Source: Tautonia sociabilis (GTDB lineage: Bacteria > Planctomycetota > Planctomycetia > Isosphaerales > Isosphaeraceae). Taken from it: a stretch of 64,000 nt of DNA. The DNA lies in assembly GCF_003977685.1 (NCBI RefSeq), contig NZ_RYZH01000004.1, positions 62,001-126,000 of the forward strand, in the 5' to 3' direction. Below the pieces are notes generated by a model, which searched no databases, had not been told where the DNA came from, and saw nothing but the letters and a program-made list of their open reading frames with translations. The translations under genes were made by a program, and so were the position numbers. Shown piece after piece: positions 50,338-59,311 of this stretch; the first letter of the stretch is position 1, and each line of letters begins with the position of its first letter.

Positions 50338-52710
50338 ATGGCGCTGCTGGAGCGATCGGCGCAGCCGTTTGTGATCGTCGAGCTGTCCGGCACGGTGCTG
50401 CACGCCAACCGCGCCTTCTGTGAGCTGCTGGGGTACGAGCCCGGCGGGCTCGACGGCCGGACGATCGTGGAGCTGACCCCCGAGCGCTGGCACTCGACGA
50501 CGCTGCAGTCCCTGCGCCGGATCGTCGAGCAGCGCCGCCCGCTGCGCTACGAGAAGGAGTACCGCTCCCGGGACGGCCGGGCGGTGCCGGTGGATCTGGT
50601 GGCCGATCTGCTGCCCGACGCTCAGGGTCGGCCGCTGGCGCTGTACGCGATCATCACCGATCTGAGCGACCAAAAGCTGGCTGAGCGGGCGCTGCGCGCC
50701 TCGGAGGCCCGCTTCCGCGAGCTGTTCGACGAGGCCCCGTTCGGCTACCACGAGATCGACCGCGACGGCCGGATCACGGCGATCAATCGAACGGAGTGCG
50801 AGCTGCTGGGCTACGACCGCGAGGAGCTGATCGGCCGGCCGATCGTGGAGCTGGTCGACCGCTCGCAGCGGGCCCAGGCCGAGCGCGCCGTGGCCGAGAA
50901 GCTGGCCGGGCTCCGTCCGCTGGGCCCCTTCGAGCGGACCTACCGGCGGCGGGACGGCCGGGCGCTGATCGTCTCGATCCGAGAGCGGGTCCGGCGGGAC
51001 GACCAGGGCCGATGCGTCGGCCTGCGCAGCACGGTGCAGGACATCACCGAGCAGAAGCTGATGGAGGCGGCCCTGATCGCCTCGCAGCGGAGGGCCCAGG
51101 CGCTGTTCGATGGCATCGAGGACGCGGTGTTCGTGCACGACACCGACGGCCGCCTGCTGGAGGCCAACCCCGCCGCCTCCCGACTGCTGGGCTACAGCCG
51201 GGACGAACTGCTGCGGATGACCACCGCCGACATCGACGCCGAGGACACCGCCGCCGGCTTCCGCTCCCGGCTCGACCAGCAGCTCCGGGACGGCCACCTT
51301 CGCTTCGAGGGGCACCATCGCGCCAAGGACGGCCGGATCATCCCGGTGGAGATCAGCACCTCGACGATCCAGCTCGGCGAGCAAACGGCCGTGCTTGCCG
51401 TGATCCGGGATGTCTCCGAACGCAAAGCCCTGGAGGCGACCCGCCGCCGCTTCGCCGAAATGCAAGAGGCCAATGCCAAGGTTCTGGCCGAAACGAACCG
51501 AATGCTCCGAGAGAGCGAGGCCCGCTACCGGCTGCTCACCGAGGCCTCCCTCGACGCGGTGGTCGTGGCCGACGCCAACGGTCGGATCACCCTGTTCAAC
51601 CCGGCCGCCGAGCGCATCTTCGGTGTCTCGACGCGCGAGATCCTCGGCCAGCCCCTCTCGCGGATCCTGATCGACGACGAGGAAGGCCCTGGCGAGCCCG
51701 ACCTTGGCTTGAGTCCCGACGACGGCCGGCGGTTCTCCCGGCTGGTCGGCCGCACCGTCGAGCTGCGCGGCCGGCGCAAGGGGGGCGAGGTGTTCCCCCT
51801 GGAGCTGTCGCTCAACGCCGTGGTCGATGGCAATGGCGATGGCGATGGCGACCGGGTCCAGTTCATCGGCTCGATCCGGGACCTGACCGAGCGGCAGCGG
51901 ATGCGGGACATGCTCGTCCAGAGCGAGAAGCTGGCCTCGATCGGCCTGCTCAGCGCCGGGGTGGCCCACGAGATCAACAACCCGCTCTCCTATGTGGCGA
52001 ACAACCTCGCCGTGCTGGAGCGCGACCTGCGCGGCATCTTCGAGCTGATCGGCGCCTACGAGGCCGTCCGCCCCGCCCTGCCGGCCGAGGCCTCCTCGGC
52101 GATCGGCCGCATGGAGGAGGAGCTGGACTGGGAATACGTCCGAGGCAACACCGGCCGCCTGCTGGCCCGGACCCGAGAGGGAGTGCAGCGGGTGGCCAGC
52201 ATCGTCTCCACGCTGCGCGGCATGGCCCGCACGGCCCCGGCGCGGAAGGAGCGGGTGCCGATGGCCGAGCTGGTCGCCTCGGCCCTGGAGATGGCCCAGG
52301 GCCAGCTCCGCAAGGCGAGGATCTCGGTGGAGGTCGACGCCCCGGAGCGGCCGGCCGCGGTGCCTTGCGTGGCGAATCAGGTCGCGCAGGTGATCCTCAA
52401 CCTGGTGATCAACGCGGCGCAGGCGATCGAGTCGCTCGGCCGCCCCGAGGGGGGCCGCATCCTCATCCGCATCCGGGACGAGGCGGACGCCCAGGTCGTC
52501 GAGGTGGCCGACGACGGCTGCGGCATCCCCCCCGAGGACCTGCCCCGGCTGTTCGACCCCTTCTTCACCACCAAGCCGGTCGGCGAGGGGACCGGCCTGG
52601 GGCTGGCGATCAGCCACAGCATCGTCGCTGGCCACGGCGGCACGATCGAGGTCGACAGCCAGCCCGGCCGGGGTGCCACCTTCCGGATCCGCCTCCCCCT
52701 GGTCGGCTGA
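50338..52710 (+). CDS. Cytosolic histidine kinase with four PAS domains
   Basis: The 790-residue protein has four PAS/PAC units: about 4-110 (ANRAFCELLGYEPGGL), 122-245 (AINRTECELLGYDREELIG), 250-360 (ANPAASRLLGYSRDELL) and 395-515 (FNPAAERIFGVSTREILG). A NGDGDGD repeat lies at the end of the last. The HisKA follows with VAHEINNPLSYVANN, and the HATPase with NLVINAAQAIESLG, DDGCGIPPEDLPRLF and GTGLGLAISHSIV. There are no transmembrane helices, so it senses a cytosolic or diffusible signal. No response regulator is adjacent in this direction. The ATG at 50338 starts MALLERSAQP at the first PAS fold; the upstream GTG would add a poly-Gly stretch. Confidence 0.92.
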   Translation: MALLERSAQPFVIVELSGTVLHANRAFCELLGYEPGGLDGRTIVELTPERWHSTTLQSLRRIVEQRRPLRYEKEYRSRDGRAVPVDLVADLLPDAQGRPLALYAIITDLSDQKLAERALRASEARFRELFDEAPFGYHEIDRDGRITAINRTECELLGYDREELIGRPIVELVDRSQRAQAERAVAEKLAGLRPLGPFERTYRRRDGRALIVSIRERVRRDDQGRCVGLRSTVQDITEQKLMEAALIASQRRAQALFDGIEDAVFVHDTDGRLLEANPAASRLLGYSRDELLRMTTADIDAEDTAAGFRSRLDQQLRDGHLRFEGHHRAKDGRIIPVEISTSTIQLGEQTAVLAVIRDVSERKALEATRRRFAEMQEANAKVLAETNRMLRESEARYRLLTEASLDAVVVADANGRITLFNPAAERIFGVSTREILGQPLSRILIDDEEGPGEPDLGLSPDDGRRFSRLVGRTVELRGRRKGGEVFPLELSLNAVVDGNGDGDGDRVQFIGSIRDLTERQRMRDMLVQSEKLASIGLLSAGVAHEINNPLSYVANNLAVLERDLRGIFELIGAYEAVRPALPAEASSAIGRMEEELDWEYVRGNTGRLLARTREGVQRVASIVSTLRGMARTAPARKERVPMAELVASALEMAQGQLRKARISVEVDAPERPAAVPCVANQVAQVILNLVINAAQAIESLGRPEGGRILIRIRDEADAQVVEVADDGCGIPPEDLPRLFDPFFTTKPVGEGTGLGLAISHSIVAGHGGTIEVDSQPGRGATFRIRLPLVG

Positions 52711-53083
52711 TCGCCGGCGAGCCGGGCGGCGAGATCGGGCCGGTTCACCCCCGACGGCCCGTCTCGTGCCCGGGGCCGATCCCGGGCGCTCGACCACCAT
52801 CGCGTGGGAGGGGCGTTCGGCTCCCCGTGAGGCCTCCAGGCAACGCGGCCGGGTCCGGTGTGAGGCGTTCGGGCAACGGGGATCGCTCTCGGTCGGGCCC
52901 CGAGGCGGTCGTGTCCAAATTTCGGTCGGTCGAATTTAGGCTTAACGAATTCATGGAAGCGAACTTCTTTGGATTTCGCTTGAGCGTCCTCGATTCCCCG
53001 GTTCATCATGCCGAGTGGCTTCCCGGGGCGCGTCGAGGATGGGCCTTGGCCTTGCCTTGGGGCATTTCGCCAGGAGGAGAGGG
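52711..53083. other. Spacer before the PEP-CTERM gene, with a less GC-rich centre
   Basis: This 373-base spacer has an AT-richer centre (52915-52980, with TTTAGGCTTAACGAATTC), probably the promoter region of the PEP-CTERM gene. Its right end holds a strong AGGAGGA ribosome-binding site (53072-53078). No gene is supported. Confidence 0.5.
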
Positions 53084-53992
53084 ATGCGACAGGCGATCTT
53101 GGTCGTCTCGACCCTTGCGGCGCTGGCGATCACTCCGACCGCTCGCGGCGCGTATGTCGTCCTGGGGAACGCGGCCGATCGGAACACGTTCCTCGGACTT
53201 CTGAACAATCATTCGAATGGCGGGACCTGGGCGCTCGACGCCATGAACCAGCTGGTCTTCACGCCCAACGCCAACCCAATCAACTTCTTCGCCAGCCGAC
53301 TGAACACGTTCAATACCACCGCGAATCGAACGGTGGAGGTCGGGCTGAACCAGGGAGGCGTCCTGGTCGGCGCGTTTCTGGGGAACGGCATTCAGCGGCT
53401 GGATCTGGCCGATATCATGGCGTTTACGGTCAACGCCGCGGCGCAGGTCCAGCCGTTGCTGGACACGCAGGCCTCGGTCCTCATGCACGAGCTGGGGGAG
53501 TTGTTTCTGGACGGCCCGCTCGGCTCGTTCCCCAACTCCCATCTGTTTGGGGGGATTCAGGAGCAGAACAACCAGTTGACGGCCCTGGGGATCCGGGGGA
53601 TGCGGCTCAATCAGGATCAGTTCCGCCTGATCGGGGCTCCGATGGGGAATGTCCAGCAGTACGAGATCCGCTTGCGCTTTCAAACGACTCAGGCCGTGCC
53701 TGCCGCCGGAGGACAGCCGATGCTTCCGGCCGGAGCGACCTATTTCGAGGTGATCCGGGGCCGGATCATCGGTGGGAATTTTGGCGTGACCAACATTCGT
53801 CCAGGGATTGTCGATCTGGGTGTGGCTTATGACGATACGGATAATAATATCATTATTGATGAAGTATTCGCCATCGTCCCTGAACCGGCTTCGGCGCTGC
53901 TGACGCTGCTGGGGGTTTCCGGGGTCTGGGCCGCTCGGTGGCGGCTTCGGCGTCGCGGCGCTGGAGCGGGCGAATCGGGGTCGGCTTGGTGA
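53084..53992 (+). CDS. PEP-CTERM sorting-domain protein
   Basis: The 302-residue exported protein has a signal peptide (about residues 1-23, ending TARGA) and a mature part of unknown fold. The C-terminal PEP-CTERM tail is VPEPASALLTLLGVSG, then WAARWRLRRR, the signal for exosortase processing. The middle part has HELGELFLDGPLG, in which HExxE resembles part of a metal site, but the HExxH of true metallopeptidases is not present. Base composition is lower in GC than most neighbours. AGGAGGA six bases before the ATG fixes the start. A perfect hairpin follows the stop. It is probably a surface or extracellular-matrix protein; no exosortase gene lies in the window. Confidence 0.85.
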   Translation: MRQAILVVSTLAALAITPTARGAYVVLGNAADRNTFLGLLNNHSNGGTWALDAMNQLVFTPNANPINFFASRLNTFNTTANRTVEVGLNQGGVLVGAFLGNGIQRLDLADIMAFTVNAAAQVQPLLDTQASVLMHELGELFLDGPLGSFPNSHLFGGIQEQNNQLTALGIRGMRLNQDQFRLIGAPMGNVQQYEIRLRFQTTQAVPAAGGQPMLPAGATYFEVIRGRIIGGNFGVTNIRPGIVDLGVAYDDTDNNIIIDEVFAIVPEPASALLTLLGVSGVWAARWRLRRRGAGAGESGSAW

Positions 53993-54000
53993 CCTCCCGA

Positions 54001-54024
54001 GGCCGGGGCCGATGGGCCCCGGCC
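54001..54024 (+). terminator. Terminator-like hairpin after the PEP-CTERM gene
   Basis: A 10-bp perfect stem (54001-54010 with 54015-54024) with a 4-base loop begins 9 bases after the stop codon. A T run is missing. It also lies just past the 3' end of the converging flavoprotein gene, so it may serve both. Confidence 0.55.
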
Positions 54025-54087
54025 GCGACGAGATGGCTCACGGCAAGTCGCCGAGCGGAGCGTGTCACCGCGGAGAGGGCCGTTGGT

Positions 54088-55545
54088 TCAGGAGCCGGCG
54101 GCGAGGGGCTCGGCGGTGGCGTCGGCCAGCCGGATCTCCTGAAGCTCGGCGGCTTCCTGGTAGCACTCGTAGTCGGTGTTCACCGACCAGAGGTCGTGCC
54201 GAGGGCCCTGGCGGAGGTTGTCGGCGGCCAGCAGGCCCATCAGCAGGCTGTGATCCTGGTTGTTGTACTTGAACGAGCCGTAGCGGCCGATCGGCGTCAG
54301 GCCGGAGAAGCGATCGAGGTACGAGGTGACGACCGCCAGATGGTTCTTGTAGCCGGCCCGGTAGATCGGGTAGCAGCGGGGGACGCGGACCACGTCGCCG
54401 TCGAGCACCTTCGCGTCGCCGATCAGGCCGGTCTGGCGCAGCTCCCGGACGGCCCGGGCGATCTGGACCTCCTCCGGCTCGGCCCAGAGCGAGTCCTCGT
54501 CGTTGCACCAATACTCCAGCGCCAGGATGGAGGTCGTCGAGCCGCCGTGCAGCTCCGGTACCCAGTTGCGGAAGTTGGTCAGCCGACCGGCCAACAGCTC
54601 GGGGGAGTGGATGTAGAGCCACTGGTCCGGGAACAGGTCGGTGCCGTCGACATGAAGGTAGACAAGCACGGTGTTGCGGAACCGAAGCGCCCCGATCGCC
54701 TTTTCCACGAGGGGAGGAGGCGTGCCCAGCCCGCGCACCAGGAGGGTCAGCGGCATGGTCGAGATCACGTGGTCGAAGCGGTGCCTTGAGTCGTCGGCCA
54801 GTTCCAGGCCGAGCACCCGGCCGCGGTCATGCAGAACCCGACGGACTCGGGTTCCCAGGCGGACCTGTCCTCCTCGGTCTCGGATCCGATCGGCCAGCCG
54901 ATCGTAGACCATCCCCGTGCCGCCGATCGGGTAGGCGAAGCGGTCAACCAGCGTCTTGTGCCGTGTCCTCCCCAGTCCGACGGCCGATTTCACCGCCTCG
55001 CCGAGTGAGAACTTCTTGATCCGCTGTGCCGCGAAGTCCTCGTCCAGTTCCGAGCAGGGGATGCCCCAGAGCTTTTCGCTGTACGACTTGAAGAACTTCT
55101 CGAACAGCCGGCGGCCGAACCGGCCGACCACCCAGGATTCGAAGGTCCCGAGGCCCTCCGAGCCCGGCGGGAAGGACGGGGCGATTCGCTCTTTCAGGTA
55201 GCTGCCCAGGCAGCGGGAGGCCTCCAGCCCCCCCATCTTCGACAGCGCGTCGATGGGCTCCAGCGGGTAGCGATAGAAGCGTCCGCCGTAGCAGATTCGG
55301 GTCATGCGGTCGACCATGCGGTAGTCTCGGCCGACGACCTCGCTCCAGAGGCCGTTGACGAGGGGGTCGGTGCTGAAGAAGCGGTGCGGCCCCAGGTCGA
55401 CGGTCTGGCCCCAGAGCCGGAACGATCGGCACATCCCCCCGACGACGGGCGCCGACTCGAAGACCTCGACCTCCTCACCGGCCTCGGCCAGCCGGTAGGC
55501 GGCGGCCAGGCCGGCCGGGCCGGCTCCAATGACTGCGACTCGCAT
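54088..55545 (-). CDS. FAD-dependent amine-oxidase/UDP-galactopyranose-mutase-like protein
   Basis: The 485-residue flavoprotein has the FAD-binding start [21 protein letters not shown] with [14 protein letters not shown]. It also has LGPHRFFS, a [17 protein letters not shown] block and [17 protein letters not shown]. The C-terminal flavin-binding segment is [22 protein letters not shown]. This layout occurs in protoporphyrinogen oxidase/UDP-galactopyranose mutase-like proteins that act on surface-polysaccharide sugars. It lies 123 bases downstream of the polytopic membrane protein gene in the same direction, across a spacer with two pentamer arrays, so they may act together on glycan formation. 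The exact reaction is unknown. Confidence 0.85.
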   Translation of the reverse strand: MRVAVIGAGPAGLAAAYRLAEAGEEVEVFESAPVVGGMCRSFRLWGQTVDLGPHRFFSTDPLVNGLWSEVVGRDYRMVDRMTRICYGGRFYRYPLEPIDALSKMGGLEASRCLGSYLKERIAPSFPPGSEGLGTFESWVVGRFGRRLFEKFFKSYSEKLWGIPCSELDEDFAAQRIKKFSLGEAVKSAVGLGRTRHKTLVDRFAYPIGGTGMVYDRLADRIRDRGGQVRLGTRVRRVLHDRGRVLGLELADDSRHRFDHVISTMPLTLLVRGLGTPPPLVEKAIGALRFRNTVLVYLHVDGTDLFPDQWLYIHSPELLAGRLTNFRNWVPELHGGSTTSILALEYWCNDEDSLWAEPEEVQIARAVRELRQTGLIGDAKVLDGDVVRVPRCYPIYRAGYKNHLAVVTSYLDRFSGLTPIGRYGSFKYNNQDHSLLMGLLAADNLRQGPRHDLWSVNTDYECYQEAAELQEIRLADATAEPLAAGS

Positions 55546-55560
55546 GGCGTGCTCCGTTTC

Positions 55561-55585
55561 GGATCGGATTGGATCGGATCGGATC
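55561..55585 (+). repeat. GGATC pentamer array upstream of the flavoprotein gene
   Basis: Five pentamer units GGATC (the second is GGATT) lie 16 bases before the flavoprotein start codon, in its leader. Confidence 0.8.
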
Positions 55586-55623
55586 GGTGGTCGCGTCGCG
55601 AGGAGTCCCCGAGGGCGGCCGAT

Positions 55624-55658
55624 GCCGGGCCGGGCCGGGCCGGGCCGGGCCGCGCCGG
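55624..55658 (+). repeat. GCCGG pentamer array upstream of the flavoprotein gene
   Basis: Seven consecutive GCCGG units (the sixth is GCCGC) run just before the 3' end of the membrane-protein gene, in the same spacer as the GGATC array. Confidence 0.85.
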
Positions 55659-55668
55659 GCCACCGGGG

Positions 55669-57768
55669 TCAATCACCCGGGCCCTCCCGAGGGGCACGGC
55701 CGGCGGGGGGCGCATCGCCCCCGGAGAGGGCCGCGGCCCTCGCGCGGACGAATTTGGAATCGTAGATGAACCACCGGCCGTTGCCGGCGGAGTACCACCC
55801 CTCGTACCCCTGCCGCAGCACCGCGACGTCGAGGAGGGGGTCGGTGCACAGGGCGATCAGGTCTTCCAGCCGGGGCGGGCCGGGATCCGACCCGGCCCCG
55901 ATGTACTCGACGAATTCCTCGATGGTTTTCGCGTTGTGGAGGAGCCGCTGGTTGGTGACCTCGAACCGTTCGAAGGGGGCCGTCGTGCCGAGCCGACGCC
56001 TGGCCTCCCTGGCCGTCTCGCGCCGGAAGGCGATGCCGGCCGCCTGGTAGTAGTCGTAGTAGCAGTTGGCTCCCAGGTCGAACCACAGGTCATTCAGGTG
56101 GCCGGGCCAGTAGACCGAGGGAGGCGTCTCCGCCCGGTCGAGGCGGTCGGCCAGGAAGGCGGCGACCATCCGGCGGTCGTCCTCGCGGAGGAGGCCAGGC
56201 TCGCCGACGAAGCGGTCGTTGGAGGTGGCCGCGCCGACCGCCTGCATCCCCAGGAAGACCGTCAGGGCGGCGGTCCGGAAGCGAGCCCCCGGCCCGGCCA
56301 GCCGCACCAGGGCCGCGAGCATCACCCCGGCGGCCGCCAGCCGGATGATCGGGTCGATCGGGGCCAGGGCCGCGGCCATCAGGCTGTCCAGGTCGATCAG
56401 CCTTGCCAGCTTCCCCCAGTTCGGGGCGAGGTACTGATGGATCGTCACGAGCTTCAGCAGTGAGGCGGCCCCCACGCCGATCGCCGCCCCCTGCCAGGCC
56501 CATCCCGAGGACCGGGGCCGCTGGCGCACTCCCCGCAGCAACAGGGCCGCCCCCGCCCCGACGACCAGGATCGTGGTGAGCTCCGGGTCCCCCGGCTCGT
56601 CGATTGTCAGCAGGCCCGCCAGCAGCACCGCTCCGGTCCGGCAGGCCGACCCGCCTTGGGCCCACAGGCGGCTCGCCACCAGGAACCCCAGCGGGATCCG
56701 AAGCAGTTCCAGCGGCCAGAGCACCCGGAACGGCTGTCCTTGCAGCAGCAGCGCGAGCGGCTGGGAGCCGGCCAGCATCGCTCCGGCCGCCCCCGCGGTC
56801 GCCGCCACCCCCACCGCCGCCAGCATCGCCGCCGGCCTCGCCGGCAGGCCCGGCAGCCGGATCGCCGCCAGCAGCACCGCGAACGAGCCGAACACCCGCA
56901 GCCAGTCGCCGACCGGCCACTCTGAGCCCACCATGTACCGGCTGCGCAGCAGGACCTCCCCGTACCATTGCGGGTCCATCTCCCCGAAGACCAGGGCCCC
57001 CAGCGCCGGGGAGATCGCCACCGCCGCCGCCCCCAGCAGCGCCAGCCCCGCCAGGACCGCCGGGGACACCCATCGCCCCGCTCCCCACGCCAGCGCCACG
57101 AGCACCCCGCCCAGGCCCATCAGCGGGTGCATCGCCATCGATCCGGCCAGAGCCGCCGCGGCCGCCGGCCGTCGTCCGGCCAGCAGCCGCTCCAGCCCGA
57201 TCATCGCCAGCGCGACGCTCGGCAGCCTCGGCGTCAGGAAGTTCTCGTTGACGTGGAAGGTCGAGCGGCCCCCCATCGCCACCGCCGAGACGGCGATCGC
57301 CAGCAGGCCCGCCGCCGCCACCCGGCGATCGGGGACGATCGCCCGCACCAGGCGGCTCAGGGCCCAGTAGAAGAGCACGACGCAGGCCAGGTACATCAGC
57401 GCCGAGGCCGTCTCCACGCCCAGCAGCCGGACCAGCGGCGCCCCGATCCTCGAGTACAGCGAGTAGTCGTCTTGCGAGCCGAACCTCAGGAACAGGTCCT
57501 CACGGTGCCGGCCGCCCGAGGCCCGGTTCAAGAGCTGAACGCCGTAGAGGATCGAGTCGTGATACCGGCCCCGGTACGGCTGGAAGACCGCATTGGCCGC
57601 CAGCAGCGCACAGAGCAGCTCCGCCGGCCGATCGATCGCCGCTCCCAGCAGCCCGGCCAGCCTGGCCTTCGGCCCCGACGCTGGCGATTCCGGGGCCTCG
57701 GCCGTCGGCCTCGGGTCGCCGGCCTCCGCGATCGTCGGTACCGGAGCCGTGAGGACGTTCCCGATCAA
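55669..57768 (-). CDS. Polytopic membrane protein, possibly GT-C glycosyltransferase-like
   Basis: The 699-residue protein has about ten to twelve transmembrane helices between residues 45 and 520. A soluble C-terminal part of about 180 residues (YWPGHLNDLWFDLGANCYYDYY region) follows. The first loop has RYHDSILYGVQLLNRASGG, and another has GGRSTFHVNENFLTPRLP. Such a layout, with loops rich in Asp/Glu/Arg near the membrane, resembles the GT-C class that uses lipid-linked sugars, but no clear catalytic motif was recognised. A TTG at 57768 is the start offered by the frame; its ribosome-binding site is weak. It lies upstream of the flavoprotein and may share a surface-glycan pathway. Confidence 0.75.
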   Translation of the reverse strand: MIGNVLTAPVPTIAEAGDPRPTAEAPESPASGPKARLAGLLGAAIDRPAELLCALLAANAVFQPYRGRYHDSILYGVQLLNRASGGRHREDLFLRFGSQDDYSLYSRIGAPLVRLLGVETASALMYLACVVLFYWALSRLVRAIVPDRRVAAAGLLAIAVSAVAMGGRSTFHVNENFLTPRLPSVALAMIGLERLLAGRRPAAAAALAGSMAMHPLMGLGGVLVALAWGAGRWVSPAVLAGLALLGAAAVAISPALGALVFGEMDPQWYGEVLLRSRYMVGSEWPVGDWLRVFGSFAVLLAAIRLPGLPARPAAMLAAVGVAATAGAAGAMLAGSQPLALLLQGQPFRVLWPLELLRIPLGFLVASRLWAQGGSACRTGAVLLAGLLTIDEPGDPELTTILVVGAGAALLLRGVRQRPRSSGWAWQGAAIGVGAASLLKLVTIHQYLAPNWGKLARLIDLDSLMAAALAPIDPIIRLAAAGVMLAALVRLAGPGARFRTAALTVFLGMQAVGAATSNDRFVGEPGLLREDDRRMVAAFLADRLDRAETPPSVYWPGHLNDLWFDLGANCYYDYYQAAGIAFRRETAREARRRLGTTAPFERFEVTNQRLLHNAKTIEEFVEYIGAGSDPGPPRLEDLIALCTDPLLDVAVLRQGYEGWYSAGNGRWFIYDSKFVRARAAALSGGDAPPAGRAPREGPGD

Positions 57769-58227
57769 GGTTCCGCGTCCCGTGCCCGCCCTTTCGCTCG
57801 TCCCACCCGGCCCCCTGGCCCCGCCCTCCTCGATGCGCGATCGCGAGCGGCGCGGCCCGGGCCTTCGGCCGGTGACTTGAAGGGACCCTAGGTCACGAAC
57901 CGGCCCGCGCCCCGATCCCTGCCCGGAATCGCGCCCCCTCGAGACGGACCGTCCCCGGGACGGGCCCGCCCGCCCGCTTGCCTTCCGAGCGATTGGCCGG
58001 GGGACAGGCCCCGGATGGCCTCCCCGACCGAGGATCGGGCTCGGCGCTCCTTCTCCGGGAGCCGAGTCGACGCGATCGACCCGAAACCGGGAGCCTCGAA
58101 CCCGGATTCCGCCGGGAGTCCCGGCTCGTTGAGGAGGGAAGGCCCCCCCGGGCGGTCCCCTCCGGGAGGGCCGCCCGGAATGGCCTTGCCGCGCGAGCCG
58201 ATCGGTCGTCTTCTCCGGCCTCGATGC
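57769..58227. other. Spacer between the membrane protein and the phosphonate locus
   Basis: This 459-base GC-rich spacer has no recognisable gene. A short G/C inverted repeat lies around 57947-57966. Confidence 0.45.
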
Positions 58228-59307
58228 TTAATCCGGCCGGATGCCCAGCCTCGGGGCCCCGCCGGCCGGCGCAGGGTCCGACTCGCCGTCCAGGCTCGAC
58301 AGCGGCCGCCACTGGCCGACCAGCTTTCCGAAGGGGAACGCCGCCGCCGACGACTCAAGAAACCGCAGGGCCGCCCCCAGGTGGTCGGGCCGGTAGTTGT
58401 GCACCCCCCGGATCGTCAGGCAGCGGCGGACCACCTGCTCGGGCAGCATCGCGACCGGCCGGGTCGGGGAGACCGAGCCGACCAGGACCAGCGTCCCCCC
58501 CATCCGGAGCCTGGGCAGGCCCAGCTCGACCGCCTCGGGCGCTCCGGTCAGCTCGATCACGACGTCGAGGCCGCGTCCCTCCGAGCACTCGTTCGCCAGG
58601 TCGGCGATGGCCTCCGGCCCGGCCTGGTGCGTCGCCCCGAACGCTGAGGACCGAGCCAGCCGGTCCGCGTCCTTGTCGCAGCAGAGGACCGCCTCGGCCC
58701 CCAGCGACCGTGCCCAGGCCGCCGCGGTCAGCCCCAGCATTCCGCTCCCCAGCACCAGCACGCGGGCCCCCGAGAGCGGCCCGGCCGCCTCAATCGCCGC
58801 GGCCACGGTCGCCGTCGCGCAGTTGCTCGGGCAGGCGACGGCGTCGGGAAGCCCTTCGGGCACGACGAACGCGGCTGTTCCCGGCGCCAGCAGGCAATGG
58901 CCGGCCAGGCCTCCGGTCAGCTCCTGGCCGGGTTTCATGGGCTCATGGCCATATTTGGTCTGGTGTTCGCACTTCTGGGGCAGGCCCCGACGGCAGTAGA
59001 AGCAGTCGCCGCAGCGGGCGACGACCGCCCAGGTGATCCGGTCCCCGGCCGTCATCGGCTGACCCGAGGCGTCGATCCGAGGCGCCTCCGGGCCGAATTC
59101 GAGGATCCGGCCGAGGATCTCGTGCCCGAGGACCGTCGGCACCGGCACCGAGCGATGCCCCCGGATGCTGTGCAGGTCGCTGCCGCAGAGGGTGCAGGCG
59201 ACCACGTCCACCAGGATTTCCTCCCCCCGGGGGCGGGGCAGGGGGATCTCCCGCACTTCGATCGGCCGGCCGGCCCCCAGGAAAATCGCGGCTCGTGTTG
59301 TCGCCAT
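58228..59307 (-). CDS. Zinc-dependent alcohol dehydrogenase of the phosphonate-catabolism type
   Basis: The 359-residue medium-chain dehydrogenase has catalytic-zinc motifs CTLCGSDLHS and GHEILGRI. The structural-zinc cluster is CGDCFYCRRGLPQKC, and the NAD-binding motif is VLVLGSGMLGLTAA. It belongs to the HpnZ-like group repeatedly found in phosphonate-degradation clusters. The DUF5690 transporter gene ends four bases upstream of it, so they are cotranscribed. Its likely substrate is an alcohol or aldehyde made during phosphonate breakdown; this is by association. Confidence 0.88.
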   Translation of the reverse strand: MATTRAAIFLGAGRPIEVREIPLPRPRGEEILVDVVACTLCGSDLHSIRGHRSVPVPTVLGHEILGRILEFGPEAPRIDASGQPMTAGDRITWAVVARCGDCFYCRRGLPQKCEHQTKYGHEPMKPGQELTGGLAGHCLLAPGTAAFVVPEGLPDAVACPSNCATATVAAAIEAAGPLSGARVLVLGSGMLGLTAAAWARSLGAEAVLCCDKDADRLARSSAFGATHQAGPEAIADLANECSEGRGLDVVIELTGAPEAVELGLPRLRMGGTLVLVGSVSPTRPVAMLPEQVVRRCLTIRGVHNYRPDHLGAALRFLESSAAAFPFGKLVGQWRPLSSLDGESDPAPAGGAPRLGIRPD

Positions 59308-59311
59308 CGCG

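Noticed and set aside
49822..52800. Leftward 992-codon frame opposite the PAS kinase
   Set aside because: It is a complement of the kinase gene, with the periodic composition of a shadow frame.
53084..53992. Metallopeptidase activity for the PEP-CTERM protein
   Set aside because: The HExxH motif is not present; HELGE alone does not support a zinc peptidase.
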